Shown one piece after another: positions 23,001-34,178 of a DNA stretch of 64,000 nucleotides. This DNA comes from Elgaria multicarinata webbii. Lineage: Eukaryota; Chordata; Lepidosauria; Squamata; Anguidae. The stretch spans positions 146,614,697-146,678,696 of the forward strand of contig NC_086173.1 in the NCBI RefSeq assembly GCF_023053635.1, written 5' to 3'. The position numbers and the translations under genes were made by a program. The notes under the pieces are model-generated. The model made no database searches. It saw only the letters and a list, made by a program, of their open reading frames with translations, and had not been told where the DNA came from. The stretch's first letter is position 1. Every line of letters starts with the position of its first letter.

Positions 23001-24438
23001 ATCTCATCACTTTGTGACTCAGTGCAACGTCAACCTCTGATTGGTTTGTTCCCAGCACGGTTGCCAAAGTTCCAAACAGGTAAGGCACCTCTGCTCCATG
23101 GGGTGTCCCTGACCACTCAGGCCACCCAGCGCCAGGTGTGTGGAGCTTGAAGGAATAAACATACACAGGATTCCCAGCTTCTGCCAACTTGGAAGCAAAT
23201 TCAGTCATTGCACACACAAAAAGGGCATCTGTAAAATACTGAGACAAGACCAAATGGTACCGTTCTGGCCCATAGTCACTGGCGTTGTACCTCAGTGCAA
23301 TAGCATTGACAACATCTTCCTCAATTGGAATATTTATTTCTGCCTTTAAGCCTTGAACCAACTGTTCCCAGGTTAGCTTAACGTCATTTGATATAACACT
23401 AGGAAACAAAAGTAACAGAAAAGGAGAACCTTCATCAAGGGTGACACCAGTGAGAACTGGCTTAGCCTGAACATCTCCACTCTCCAGAAGCTCCCAGGGA
23501 TCATTGAGGAGGAAGTCCCCATCCGTTGTCACTGAGAAGAGGCCATTCAGCCTGTAAAACTCTGTGTGCCCAATATTGTTCCCCTGTAGACAGCTCACCA
23601 AAGCACTATGATTTTGCTCAGAACACCCCAACTTGGTGCCTATAATTAGGGCATTCGACTTGGCTTCTTCAGGATTCTTCCAATCCCAGTAAGCAGTGAC
23701 AGCTCCACTCTGAATCACAGCATTGGCAAAAAGGGGTTGGCTTGCTGGTGACAGCAGATGGTAACCCACTGAAACTCCTCCAGCACTGTGGCCAAAGAGA
23801 GTCAACAAAGCTGGATCACCGCCAAAGACCGCTGCGTTCTCCTTGACCCACTTCAGAGCCAACCATTGGTCCCACAAGCCAGCATTTCCTGGAGCATCTG
23901 GTGGAAAGTACAGAAAACCCAGAACCCCCAAGCGGTAGTTCATGGAGGCCACAATGACATTCTCTGTAGCAGCTAAGAATGCTCCATTGTAGATATCTAG
24001 TGAGGCTGTGCCAGTGATAAACCCACCACCATAGATCCAAACCAGGACAGGAACTGGCATCGAGGGCCGTGGATGGGGCACCCAGATGTTGAGAAAGAGG
24101 CAGTCCTCGGAAAGTGGGGTGTTGGGTGCCCATACAGGTTCATCAGGGAAGCTATATTTATGTTCCTGGGGACAAGAGTTGCCATAGGTGGTGGCCTCCA
24201 AGATATGGCTCCATGGCTGATGTGGGCGGGGCTTCTGGAAACGCAGTTTCCCCACAGGGGGCTCAGCATAGGGGATGCCCAGATAGGCCGTCACAGAGCC
24301 AGAGCCAGCCGGGACTTGCTTGCCTTTAACAGAGCCACTGCTGGTCACCACCACAGTGTCATCTTCAGAGGCAGAACTTGAGGCCAATAGGCAGAGGAGG
24401 ACGAGGGGACACATGAATGAAGAGAGGATACTTGGCAT
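20008..24438 (-). CDS. BCHE-like: Cholinesterase-like secreted hydrolase, gene 2 of 5 (three coding exons)
   Basis: Coding exons are 24438-22976, 22488-22325 and 20075-20008, giving 564 residues. The start ATG (MPSILSSF) lies just after an acceptor, and a signal peptide precedes EDDTVVV. The triad is Ser218 (GHSAG), Glu336 and His447 (TPHGAE). Unlike gene 1 it keeps the choline-site Trp (EPVWAPNT). His replaces Glu before the active Ser. Intron 2 is the shortest of the five (487 bases) because an L2-type insert shared with gene 3 has lost about 0.7 kb here. Intron 3 (2.2 kb) holds a 1.5-kb GC-rich foldback element that is absent from gene 3. The tail ends NETRT with no retention signal. No frame break is seen in any exon. 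A secreted esterase is firmly supported; cholinesterase activity is uncertain. Confidence 0.9.
20535..22046. mobile_element. Large GC-rich foldback element in gene 2 intron 3
   Basis: Outer ends GGCCGTTGCTAG and ATCAAGGCCC, flanked by TAG on each side. Gene 3 has the empty site AAGTCTAAGTGCAG at 36887-36900. Inside, about 20550-21020 and 21040-21511 are inverted copies of each other, followed by a further partial copy, so a very long hairpin could form. Long open frames within it are by-products of GC richness. Confidence 0.75.
22060..22145. repeat. Short dispersed repeat (AACTCCTATCAGCCCCAGCC)
   Basis: Common repeat also at 1610, 5395, 36897, 44470 and 48015; inside the intron 3 copies it is part of the gene duplication. 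Confidence 0.6.
22325..22488 (-). CDS. BCHE-like: Gene 2, 164-base exon (BCHE exon 3 equivalent)
   Basis: Acceptor CATCCACAG and donor GTGAGT, with the same phases as gene 1. It encodes [19 protein letters not shown] and, further on, [16 protein letters not shown]; all 54 full codons are open. The Cys is the partner for the third family disulfide. Confidence 0.9.
22555..22960 (+). mobile_element. L2-type LINE 3' remnant in gene 2 intron 2
   Basis: Aligns with 38110-38520 in gene 3 (GGCCTTTTCTGCTGTGGCAC, GTTATGTTTTGTGGTTTTAA). It was inserted before genes 2 and 3 parted; about 0.7 kb present in gene 3 is missing here. Confidence 0.65.
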
Positions 24439-24603
24439 AGTATCTGTGGCTGAGAAAGAAAAGAGTTGTTAAAAAGATACAGGTTTTTTTTTCTTCAGTG
24501 ATGCCTGCTCCAATCCAACTATAAAACAAGACTGGAGCAGGGAAGGCGTGTCAGCATGTTACAAGAAAAACATCCACGAGTTTTGCAGCACTAGTTCGAA
24601 GAC

Positions 24604-24675
24604 ATTGAGCAGGGGGTTGGACTCGATAGCCTTGTAGGCCCCTTCCAACTCTGCTATTCTATGATTCTATGATTC
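24604..24675 (+). mobile_element. CR1 tail upstream of gene 2, absent at gene 3
   Basis: 72 bases from ATTGAGCAGGGGGTTGG to ATTCTATGATTCT. The gene 3 flank at about 40155-40175 runs straight across the site. Confidence 0.85.
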
Positions 24676-25051
24676 TTTGGTAGAGCTTGCAAACACGGCT
24701 TTGACTGAACTTACCCTCCGCTCTTTACTGCCCATTGAAACTTTTGTCTGCATCTTGTGAATGCCAAGAGAATGATCTGCATATGGCACCACTCCTTTCG
24801 GAATCCGTTTTGTTATCTCCCAGTCTCTTCTCACCTAACGATCGCTATGTTCCCATCCCCCTCCATGTGTGCATATCACAAAATATTTCTTAGTCTTTTC
24901 ATACAAGGATGGAAAATCGGTGGTTCAGTATTTTTTAATCCACCTGGGATGGGGTGAACATAGCTGCAATTTTACATGATCGTTTGAAGGATTGTGTTTT
25001 AAAAATGTTTTCTCCCCTCCCCCTTTCTCTTTGTTTTCTGCAAGTAATAAC

Positions 25052-25150
25052 ATACGAAGGGCCCTGCTAGATCAGACCAAGGGTCCATCTAGTCCAGCAC
25101 TCTTTTCACACAGTAGCCAACCAGCCATTGGCCGGGGACCAGTAGCTAAC
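25052..25150 (+). repeat. Family X repeat fragment
   Basis: Contains GGGCCCTGCTAGATCAGACC and CACACAGTAGCCAACCAGCC. Confidence 0.6.
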
Positions 25151-26790
25151 AGGCAGCCAGTGCAGTTCTTTTAACACAGGTTTTATATGAGCAAAGCTGA
25201 GCACCCTAACTGCTGCATTCTGAACTAGCTGTAGCTTCTGAACCACACACATGGGAACCCTCACATAGAGCCTGTTACAGTAGTCTAACCATGAGGTTAA
25301 CAATGCATGAATGACCATGGCTAGGCTATCCCCATCCAGGAATGGGCATAGCTGGCGTTCCAACCGAAGTTGACAGCAGGCGCTCCTGGCCACTGAGGCT
25401 ACCTGGGACTGCAGTGACAAAGATGGATCCAGGAGCACCCCCAAGCTATGGACATGCTCCTTCAGAGGGAGCCCAACCCCATCCAGAACAGCCAAACACC
25501 CCAATTGTCGGACCTGAGAACCACCAACCACAAAGTCTCTATCTTATCGGGATTCAGTTTCAGTCTGTTGGCCCTCATTCAAGCTGTAACTGCATCCAGG
25601 CACTGGTTCAGAAAGTGCATGGCCACTACCCAATCAGATGTTGCAAAGAAAAAGAACTGGATGTCATTGGCATACTGGTGAAATCTTGCCCCAAATCGGC
25701 TGATGACCACTCCCAACAGCTTTGGTTTAAATGTTTTATTATTTTCTAAAACACAAAGAAAACAAAGAAAAACATTTCAAAAAACAAAACAGCAACATAA
25801 AAAACATTAAAAAGCATAAACAATTAAGATGGACTTCCAATTCCCTCCACAGCAAAAAATTGTAACATTATTTTCTCTCACTCTATAATTAGAAAAAGAG
25901 TTTCCCTCGTTCTTTCATTTTAACATTTTCTTCTCAATCATTGAATCCACAGATAAACAAATCATTTTTTTCTAGTACCTGCAAAAAGTCTATGAAAGGT
26001 TTCCATTCAATTATAAAACTAGATCAACACTCCCAACAGTTTCATATAGATATTAAATAACATTAGGGAAAGGATGGTGCCCTGTGGCATCCCACAGTTC
26101 AGCTGCCATGGAGCAGAAGTACATTCTCCCAGTGCTATTCTCTGGAACCGACTCCGCAAGTATGAGCTGAACCACTGTAGAACATGCCTCCAAAATCTAA
26201 CTCACAGAGGCATTCCAGGAGGAACCATGGTCAACCTTATCAAAAGCCACTAAGAGATCAAGTAATAACAGGGTCATGCTCCCCCGTCCCTCTGTCAAAG
26301 AAGGTCATCCATCAAGGTGACCAAGGGCAATTCCATCCCAAAACCAGGCCTGAAGCCAGACTGGAATGGATCCAGATAATCAGTTTCATCCAAGTGCTGA
26401 GATGCCACCACACTCTCAAGCCCCTTACTTAAAAATGAGGTATTGGCGACTGGACGAGAGTTGCCATAAATCTCTGGGTCAAGGGAGACCATTTTCAGGA
26501 GTGGTCATACCATTGCCTCCTTTCAAGGCGGTGGGGACTGCACTGTTCCACAGAGATGCATTCATCATTCCCCAGATCCATCTGGTCAGCCCCCTGTGGC
26601 TAGCTCAAATAAGACATGACAGGCAATGGTCAAGAGAGCATGTGGTGGGTCAAAAAGAGGCAAGTGTCTTGTCCACATCCTCAGGCTCCAAAATCTGACA
26701 TTAATCCCACGAAACAGGAGAAGACGATGCACAGGACATCTCAACAAACACTGAATCAATAGCAGTGTTCAAGTCAGCAGGAAGGTGAGT
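25130..26790 (-). mobile_element. L2-type LINE, interrupted by an L1-like insertion
   Basis: The minus strand encodes C-terminal reverse-transcriptase blocks (VHSLGVLLDPSLSL, HALLTSWLDYCNRLYVRVP, LKELHWLPV) and, further up, LDETDYLDPFQSGFRPGFG. It is split at 25722-26025 by another element. The same family recurs at 43110-43735. Confidence 0.8.
25722..26025 (-). mobile_element. L1-like 3' piece inserted into the L2-type LINE
   Basis: Bracketed by ACTCCCAACAG on both sides, an 11-base target duplication typical of LINE-driven insertion. AT-rich; it begins CTTTGGTTTAAATG followed by TTTTATTATTTTC. Confidence 0.7.
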
Positions 26791-26792
26791 GA

Positions 26793-27540
26793 TACAGACA
26801 CCCCCCTAGGCCATGGGCATGTGTGGGTTGTCCAAACTGTTGGGTTGTGTTTATACTCTTTCCTCACCCAAGAGGAAGGAGTCAGCAGATTCAAGCTTAC
26901 TCCCTCACGCTGCTGTAAAGATAAGTTCTTACACCAAGTAGGTTAATAGGAGTATAGCTTTACTTTTCAGCATTGGCAATAGAACAACATACAATTCATA
27001 CATTGTATATTCAGATTGCATTCTTCTTCCTTTCTTCTGAAAACTTTTAAACAATCTTTCCTACCAGCAATTAGTCTCTGGGAGTTTCATTTTTCAGACC
27101 TTCTGCTTTGAAGCTTTCCTTCCATGCCAGCCAAACAATGTGGTATCAGCAACCTTACTTCCAATTCTTTTCTGCCGCAATATTCCTTTCAACAATTCTT
27201 TTCCTTCTTCCAACCCCTCCTTCCAACTGTTTAAGATACTCCCTTTTTAAACTGCTAGCAAACTGACATCAATTAACTCAGGTGTTTCTTGCCTTCATTA
27301 CATACACCTGCCTAATTTGCTGCTGCATTTCTCTACTTTCAATCTTTAACTACACCCATTCTTTGTAAAATATACATTTGATTATTTACACAATATCAAC
27401 ACAAACTGCACTGCACTATGACTCTAAGGGAGCTGCAGGTGTTGGAGCTAAACAAATTCGGGCCCTAAAGGTACTGGGAGAGGAAGAGAGAAGAGTAGAT
27501 TATAGGGCACCATCCCTCCCACAACATAACTGTTTCATGG
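26793..27540. other. No gene seen
   Basis: AT-rich sequence found only in this inter-gene interval. It could be an old element of unknown kind, but no frame or terminal repeat was convincing. Confidence 0.4.
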
Positions 27541-30500
27541 AAGTTCAGTTGAGCTCTCATATGAAGTTTTTAATATGAGAAGTATATTGTCTAAACCTCT
27601 TGTATACTGTCTGGCCTTCTTCATATTCAAGGTGTAGATGATTGTTCTTTGTTAGTATGTTTTATTGACTCTTTCAGAAATCTCTCTTCTTTTTAAAGTT
27701 GTTTTAGTAAAACTGCTTTGTGCTTCATGTTACCTGTTATTTTTAACCTCTTTGATTTTATTTTTGATATTGTAGTTGCTCTTCAGAACATAAGAAGAGC
27801 CGTGCTGGGTCAAACCAAGGGTCCATGTAGTCCACCATACTGTTCACTAAGTGGCCAACCAACAGCTGCCTCTGGGAAGCCCAGAAGTAGGACACCCACT
27901 CATGTTCCCCAGCAACCAATAGAGCAATGGGAATTGATCCCACTCTTTGGCATTTTCAACCAGCCTACATCAAATCCTACTATAATCAACAACTCGCATA
28001 GGGCAACTCAGGTTACTCACCTTGGACCCTTTCAGTAAATATGCTGTCCTCAATCAGTAATCCGGGCTGCGGCTTTGATCAGCTCTTCTTATTGAAGAGA
28101 ACCTGGGTCCTAGCTTCAAGTTCCTCTAGTGTACTATCCACACAATTGTTTTCATGTCTACATAGGTGTAAGTCCCACAGAATTCCATGGGGTTGTTCCA
28201 GGGTAAGTCAATATAGGATTGCAGCTTATATTCTATATCCCACTTCAATAAGTCAAACACATTTGCCCTAACATGTAAGAAGAAGACTGCGGAATCCCAG
28301 CTCTTTGCTACTAGTTTTTAAAGAAACACATCCACTGCAGAGTGCTAGAATTTAGAGTTCCTGATTACCATTTTTGTGATAACTCTCTTTCCTATTCCTA
28401 AAAAAAATGTTTAGAGACACTGTGTCTTCTGATCTCATCATTTTATTTTATTTTTGTCTGACGTGTTCTGAGTTCACTTTTACATCCAACTCACCTAACC
28501 CTTCTTCCATGGTGGACTCACCTCTTTTCTCCCTGATGGGATTTTGCTGCTCCTCAGGGTCAGCTTGCAGCTCACTCTAAAGTGGGGATTTGGATTGACA
28601 CTCTGACAATTAACCCCGAGGGAGATGGCACCAGCCCATCTCCATGTATATGAAGGTCAATGACCACACGGGTGGGGGCTAAATCTCAACGTGATTCAAA
28701 ATATATGCTAGGGGTCAAAAGGACTTTGCTTCTGCATATATTGGCAAATGCTGGAGACAAAAAGGGAACACAATAATTCCAATTCTCCTGACTTACAGCA
28801 AAGGAAAAGTACAAGTTGTTCTAAAGTAGCTCTCTTTCAGTGAACAGTACTGACTCCATTTTGAGCCACAGCCAAAGAACCAGGCACCTTCATCCTCAGC
28901 TTCAGCAAAGGTGGGAGAAAAGCACAGGAATGGGGTTGAGAGACACCGCATAAGACTAGATCAAGCAATTCACTTTTTAATAGACTTGCTCCAAAGGCAA
29001 AGGTGTGTGTGCATTCTCCAAAGGCAAAGGTGTGTGTGGGGGGGTGTAAAACTGAGCAAATCACGAATGTGCCAGATAGCAAGAGTGATATCTGGTAAGT
29101 TAGTGGCCAACTACCTGCACTGTGTTCCTATCGTTGAACTGTGCAACTCGCTTTGGAGGCCAAATCAGCCACTTACACTTGTAATCTTGCATAAATGGCT
29201 GCTTTACAGCCACCATTTGCACAGAATTTGTTTTACAGAAATAGACAAGCCACCATTTTATTTTATTTTTGATAAGCCAACTCCCTTGAAGAGGTGGATG
29301 GCTGCAGGTGCTCACAGCAGCTCCAGGTAAGGTGCAGGCGACTTGCATGGCTTGGGTGCATCCAACGGGGGTGGGGGGCATGAGTGGGGGGGACTGCTCA
29401 GCAGGCGCCCAGGAAGGCCGGGTACAAGACCTTCCATCCAGCTTATTCCAAAGAGATCTGAAGCAATTCAGAGTGATCCACTTCGGACCAATACTGACCA
29501 GCTTCGGATCCAGACCGATTCGGTCCCAATCACGCTGCTTCAACTTGGAATCAGATCCGGATCCAAAGTAGTGCACAGCGCTACCAAGCACCTACTTTTG
29601 TTATACAGGATAAAAAGCCAGCTCACTCTTTCTGCCATAGCAAGGAGCACCGTTTCCAGTGCCTCTGAGCACTGTCTAATTCATCAAAGTCGGGATGTCC
29701 TTGCCTTTCTCTGAGCTGTGGAAGAAACCTTAGGTTTGGCCAGCCAGTGGTCCCAGTCCCCCCTCATCCCACTCTTCCCAGAGGCATGGGCCATGCTGCT
29801 GAAATCACTGCATCTCCCCTCCCAGAGAAAAGCCTCCATGCTGAAATCACTGAAGGACTAGACTCCTTCCGATGGAAATCTCAAAGCTCCTTGCTGGCCC
29901 GAGCAAGATGCCTCCCCTAACCTGTCTTGACGGCAGTGCTTTAGCGCCACGAGGTGCCTGGCTCCAACACTTGCACTCCTTCCGAGCATCTGTATGGGAA
30001 GGAACGCAAGTGGGAACTTTCCCGTGGTGCTGAGGGGGGGAAGAACAAGGGAACAGGAATGAGGCAGCCAGGAGGACTAGGAGAGCGACGCCGGGCACCC
30101 GAATCACCTCTCCTCCCTCTGACCATCTGTCTGCCCTTTCTGTCCCCCCTTTTTAATTGCGCAGATACAGATAATAACAAATTAAAAGGGGAGAAAGGAA
30201 CCCTCCTCCTCCTCCCCATTTTGTTATTTTTAATTTTTAACGAGGTGTGGGGCTTGTTCTCTTTTCACCCTCCCCCCTGTTTTTTTTCAATTTATTTTCT
30301 AAATGGTTTAAGGTGTCTTCTAAATAGCACCATTTTCTTCAATTGTGTCTGACTGTGGATGTCTTTGATCCACTTCAAAAGAGGAAGTAATGAGGGATAA
30401 ACATGCAGGCGGAGAAGCAACGGTAAGCAAAAGCGATTTCCCCCTGTGTGATGATGCTCATTGGGTGGGAATTGCATTTGTAGCCATAGAAGCTCCATTG

Positions 30501-30571
30501 CTAATGTGTAAAGATTACTGATAAGCGGGTGTGTGGGCCTCGTTAAAACAAGTGTGACTTTGTACATCATA

Positions 30572-31247
30572 GTTCCTTGCTAGACCTGGTCGAAAATCTG
30601 GGTAAGAGGAAGGGAGAACTCGCGTTAAGAATAACGCGAGATCTCGTCCTTATTTACACGTCAGCCACAACAAGCTCTGGAGGAGAACTATCGCGGCTGC
30701 CATTTTTTATTTTTAAAGAGGCAGCAGCAGCGAAGGAACCAGGAAAGGTAAGTAGGGTCTTCCCCTGCCCGCCCGCCCCACCTGCGATGTCTGATCCCCC
30801 GCCCACAATTTCCCCCCCCCGATGTCCCCGGCCTCCATTTCCCGCCCCCCCATATCCCCAGGCTGTGATGGCCGCCCCCCCCCCCCCCGTGTCCCCGGCC
30901 TGTGATGGCCTCCGCTGCCGAGTCCTCAGCCTGTGATGCTCGGCTGGGGGACATGGCAGCCCCGGGCATCACAGGACGGGGACTCAGCCGTGGAAGCCAA
31001 CACAGGCCAGGGACATGGGGGGGCAGGAAAAAGAGGCCAGGGACATGGGGGGTAGTGGGAAACGGAGGCCAGGGACTCGGCGGCAGCGCTGCGGCCCATC
31101 CGCCGCTTTCCCCAGCTACTCACATGTAAGTGCAGTAGCCGGGGAAAGCAGCGGACCGGTCCACACGCGCATTTGGACGCATCATTTGGACGCATCATTT
31201 GACGAGCACGGGCCTCGCACCACACTAACCCCTGGTCTAGCAAGGCC
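30572..31247. mobile_element. Harbinger-like GC-rich foldback element, ATA target duplication
   Basis: Ends CCTTGCTAGACCTGG and CTGGTCTAGCAAGGCC; ATA on both sides (30569-30571 and 31248-31250). Related in interior to 20535-22046 (ACGAGCACGGGCCTC). Confidence 0.7.
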
Positions 31248-31651
31248 ATACAATCATAGAATAGCAGAGTTGGAAGGGGATGTAACCAGAGCACATTACT
31301 TAACCTAGTGTCCCTGAAAATAGTCAATAGCAGCCCGGCTCTCAAGAAAACAAGGAATTGCAAGGCTCAATGGAATAATGACACCGCCACTGTTTCCATG
31401 TTGATATCACAGGGAGTGGAGAAACTGTGGGAATTCTACCCTATAAACCTAACTTGGGAAGGACTTTCTATCTATCTAATATCGATTCATCATTTATTCT
31501 CTTGGTTTTCCACACAGTCACACGTCTTTTTCATTTCCCTTCATCCTCCTATCTGAGAAACATTCCTATTTCCCCTACCCATGTCCTCCTGTCTCAAGCC
31601 TGTTTACTGGATTATGTACCTACAGGCAAGTCTGAGTTCATTTCAACAATT

Positions 31652-31653
<2 letters not shown>

Positions 31654-31696
<43 letters not shown>

Positions 31697-31708
31697 ATTT
31701 AGTAATAA

Positions 31709-31747
<39 letters not shown>
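31654..31747. repeat. TA and GAT microsatellites
   Basis: TA run 31654-31693 followed by a GAT run at 31711-31748. Confidence 0.93.
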
Positions 31748-31751
<4 letters not shown>

Positions 31752-31930
31752 AAGCCACGAGGGGCACCTCAGAAGCAGAGAGAAGGTGTGACAGCATTGA
31801 TGTGTTTGCAATGTAGAAGATACCTCTTGTGTCGAAGCAGCTCAGAAAATGTGAAGGCTCGCTGGCAAAGTGGTCGTGTCAGGAAGAAAGAGGCAGAAAT
31901 TCTCCTCCGGGGTCACAAATGCATAGTGAT

Positions 31931-32564
31931 TAGGGATGTGCTCCGCTTCTAATCGGACCGTAGAAGCAGGAGCGGAGCGGGGGGCTTCGCCTGCCCTTAA
32001 GGCGGAGGCGAAGAGGATTGGGGGGCCGGCGGAGCGTGGCAAAGAGGATTGAGGTGAAGGCGGATCCTTCGCTTTGATCCGGAGCTCCGCCGGAAAGGTA
32101 AGTGGGGTTTACCGGGCCCTGGCGCTGGCGCCCATGCGGCGACGGCAGCAGGGCCCAGTAATCCCCCCCGCCCTCCTCTCCCTTACCTGCCTCCGTCCGC
32201 GGTCCGTCAGCGTCTTCAATTGAGCCCGTGGTTCCAGCAGGAAGTCTGGGCCGCTTGCGGCCCAGACTTCCTGGTGGAACCGCAGGCTCAACTGAAGATG
32301 GCGACGGACCGCGGACGGAGGCAGGTAAGGTCCCCCTCTCCCTTGGTCCCTTACCGGGCTCTGCCGCCGTCGCCGCATGGGCGGCGATGGCGGCCGGGCC
32401 CGGTAACCCCCCCCCTATGAGGGGGGAACGGAGCTCCGATCCGGATCCGGAGCTCCGAGCGGAGCGGAGTGGGCACAGGCGGAGTGGGGGCGGGGCGGAG
32501 CGGCCCGATCCGAAAATGGCGGATCTGAAAGTGAAGCGGAGTGGGGGGTCCGTGCACACCCCTA
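31931..32564. mobile_element. hAT-like non-autonomous element, 634 bases, 8-base target duplication
   Basis: Ends TAGGGATGTGC and GCACACCCCTA. ATAGTGAT flanks it at 31923-31930 and 32565-32572. The paralogous empty site is intact at 17281-17288. GC-rich interior with CGGAGCTCCG palindromes; same family as 17452-19095, with a different interior. Confidence 0.87.
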
Positions 32565-33007
32565 ATAGTGATGCTGCCGAAACTCCAAATGCATTCATTA
32601 GTAAGATAAATCTTGCGTGTTTGTAATTCTGGGATGTATAATGAAGATTGATAAAGATCAACCAATTTTAAAACATTCAAATTGAATTAATTTACCTTTT
32701 TCTGACCTGCACGGTTGCAGTTGGGCATATTCTTAGCAAGCATACAATAATGGGAGTTGGCTTGGGGTTGTTTTTTTAACCATTGATGCTTTATTTTTTC
32801 ATTTTTCTTTAATGCATAGTTCACCAAATACTTTATCTCCATGGATGGGACTATGCAAAATGCAAGGTATGAAAAGTCCTCATGGAAAGAGGGTATAAAA
32901 AGCTCCAGTTCTTTCAAGATAGAAAAACAAAAATAAAGGGAAATGACAAAAAGGCAAAGATCAGTAATGATTGCTGATGCAGAATACATAGATGCTGTCA
33001 TTGTATT

Positions 33008-33070
33008 ATTATTATTATTATTACTACTACTACTACTGCTGCTGCTGCTACTACTGTCATTATTATTATT
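33008..33070. repeat. ATT, ACT and GCT trinucleotide run
   Basis: Interrupted trinucleotide microsatellite downstream of gene 3. Confidence 0.85.
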
Positions 33071-33269
33071 AACATTAAAAGTCTATAAATGTAATGCAGG
33101 AAATGGGGCTGCAGTTCCTAAATTGTGGGTCCAGCTGACCTCTAATAGAACAAGTCTGTATTTATACCGGGCACAGCTACACATCCCACAATGTGTGGGC
33201 CTATCAAAACTGTTTCCAGGGGTGATTTGTTTTTTTTACAATATCAATTATGACTTCTATTTGCACTTG

Positions 33270-34065
33270 GAAGCCAGTGTAGCTAGAGGTTAGAGCGTTG
33301 GTCTAGGACTTGGGAGATCTCAATTCTAGTCCCACTTGGCCATGAAGCTCAGTGGGAGACTTTGGGTCAGTCACTGGCTCAGTTTGGACAACACAATAAC
33401 CACTGGTGGTTTTCATTGTCAACCTTGAATTGAGCAGTCAATGGCTCGGATTTGTGTTGTCTGTCAGGTAAAAACCACCCCACAGTTGACTTTTTCGACA
33501 AAAAACCACTGGAGAAACACAACCAGCTGCAGAGTTGACTAGTCACACAACCGGTGGTTATTGTGTTGTCCAAACTGAGCCAGTGGAGTTTTCGGCCATT
33601 GAATTGACTTTTTCGCTTTGCTACAAAGTTCCCGGACAAGCGTGGCCAAAGCCGAGCTGGCCGCTCTACTACAGCCAGCACAATTTGCAGAGGCTTCTGG
33701 GATAGCACTGGGAGGACTGAGAGAGGGTGGAGGGTGGGGAGAAGGGCAGGGGCTGTGTCTGTCAAATGCCAGGTTGACTATTATTCCACTCAACACCAGC
33801 CCTAACCACCAGCAGTAGCGTAAGAACATGTTGTGTGGGGAGTTCCTGCAGAATACTCAACTGTGAGTTGACTATTCAAGCCACCATTGACTAATGTGTT
33901 GTCCAAAGGCAGCCACTCACTCTCAGTCTAATCTGCCTCACGGGGTTGTTGAAAGGATAAAATGGAGAGGAGGAGGAGGAGGAGGAGGAGGAGGACGAGG
34001 ACTATGTAAGCTGCTTTCAGTTCCTTGCAAAAGGAAAAAAGGTGGGATATAAGTGTAATCATAAC
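33270..34065 (+). mobile_element. tRNA-derived SINE split by a foldback insertion
   Basis: The head GCCAGTGTAGCTAGAGGTTA has an A-box-like region and ATTCTAGTCCC is B-box-like; the tail is GGATAAAATGGAGAGGAGG, then GGTGGGATATAAGTG. Sequence about 33375-33915 does not belong to the SINE (compare the copy at 58327-58545). Confidence 0.7.
33375..33915. mobile_element. Foldback insertion inside the SINE
   Basis: GGCTCAGTTTGGACAACACA at its start recurs inverted at about 33560-33588 (TTGTGTTGTCCAAACTGAGC) and again in part near 33897. Class not determined. Confidence 0.55.
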
Positions 34066-34110
34066 CATAATCATTTGCAATTGACACAAGATCTTTTGCA
34101 TTCCACTCTT

Positions 34111-34178
34111 TTAAGTTCTTGTCTCATTCTTCAGATCTTTCTCCAAAATGGGTGGGGAAGACTCTACTTGAGCTTTCT
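34111..34178 (-). CDS. BCHE-like: Gene 3, last coding exon
   Basis: After TTTTGCAG it reads [20 protein letters not shown] then T and TAA. It differs from gene 2 at a couple of residues and stops at the same place. Confidence 0.82.

Larger units (their letters stand above)
27780..31922. repeat. Segmental duplication block, copy 2
   Basis: Matches 12770-17288, continuing after the hAT-like insertion at 32573. It lacks the L1-like insertion of copy 1 and has its own Harbinger-like and hAT-like insertions. Confidence 0.85.

Noticed and set aside
23816-24381. Overlapping frames on both strands inside the big esterase exons, repeated in every gene
   Set aside because: Shadows of the conserved coding exon; they recur only because the exon itself is conserved.
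26793-27400. Possible solitary LTR between genes 2 and 3
   Set aside because: AT-rich with a sharp boundary to the L2 piece, but no matching terminal repeat or target duplication was seen.
31930-32661. 243-residue open frame on the minus strand
   Set aside because: It coincides with the non-autonomous hAT-like element and its flanks; composition-driven.
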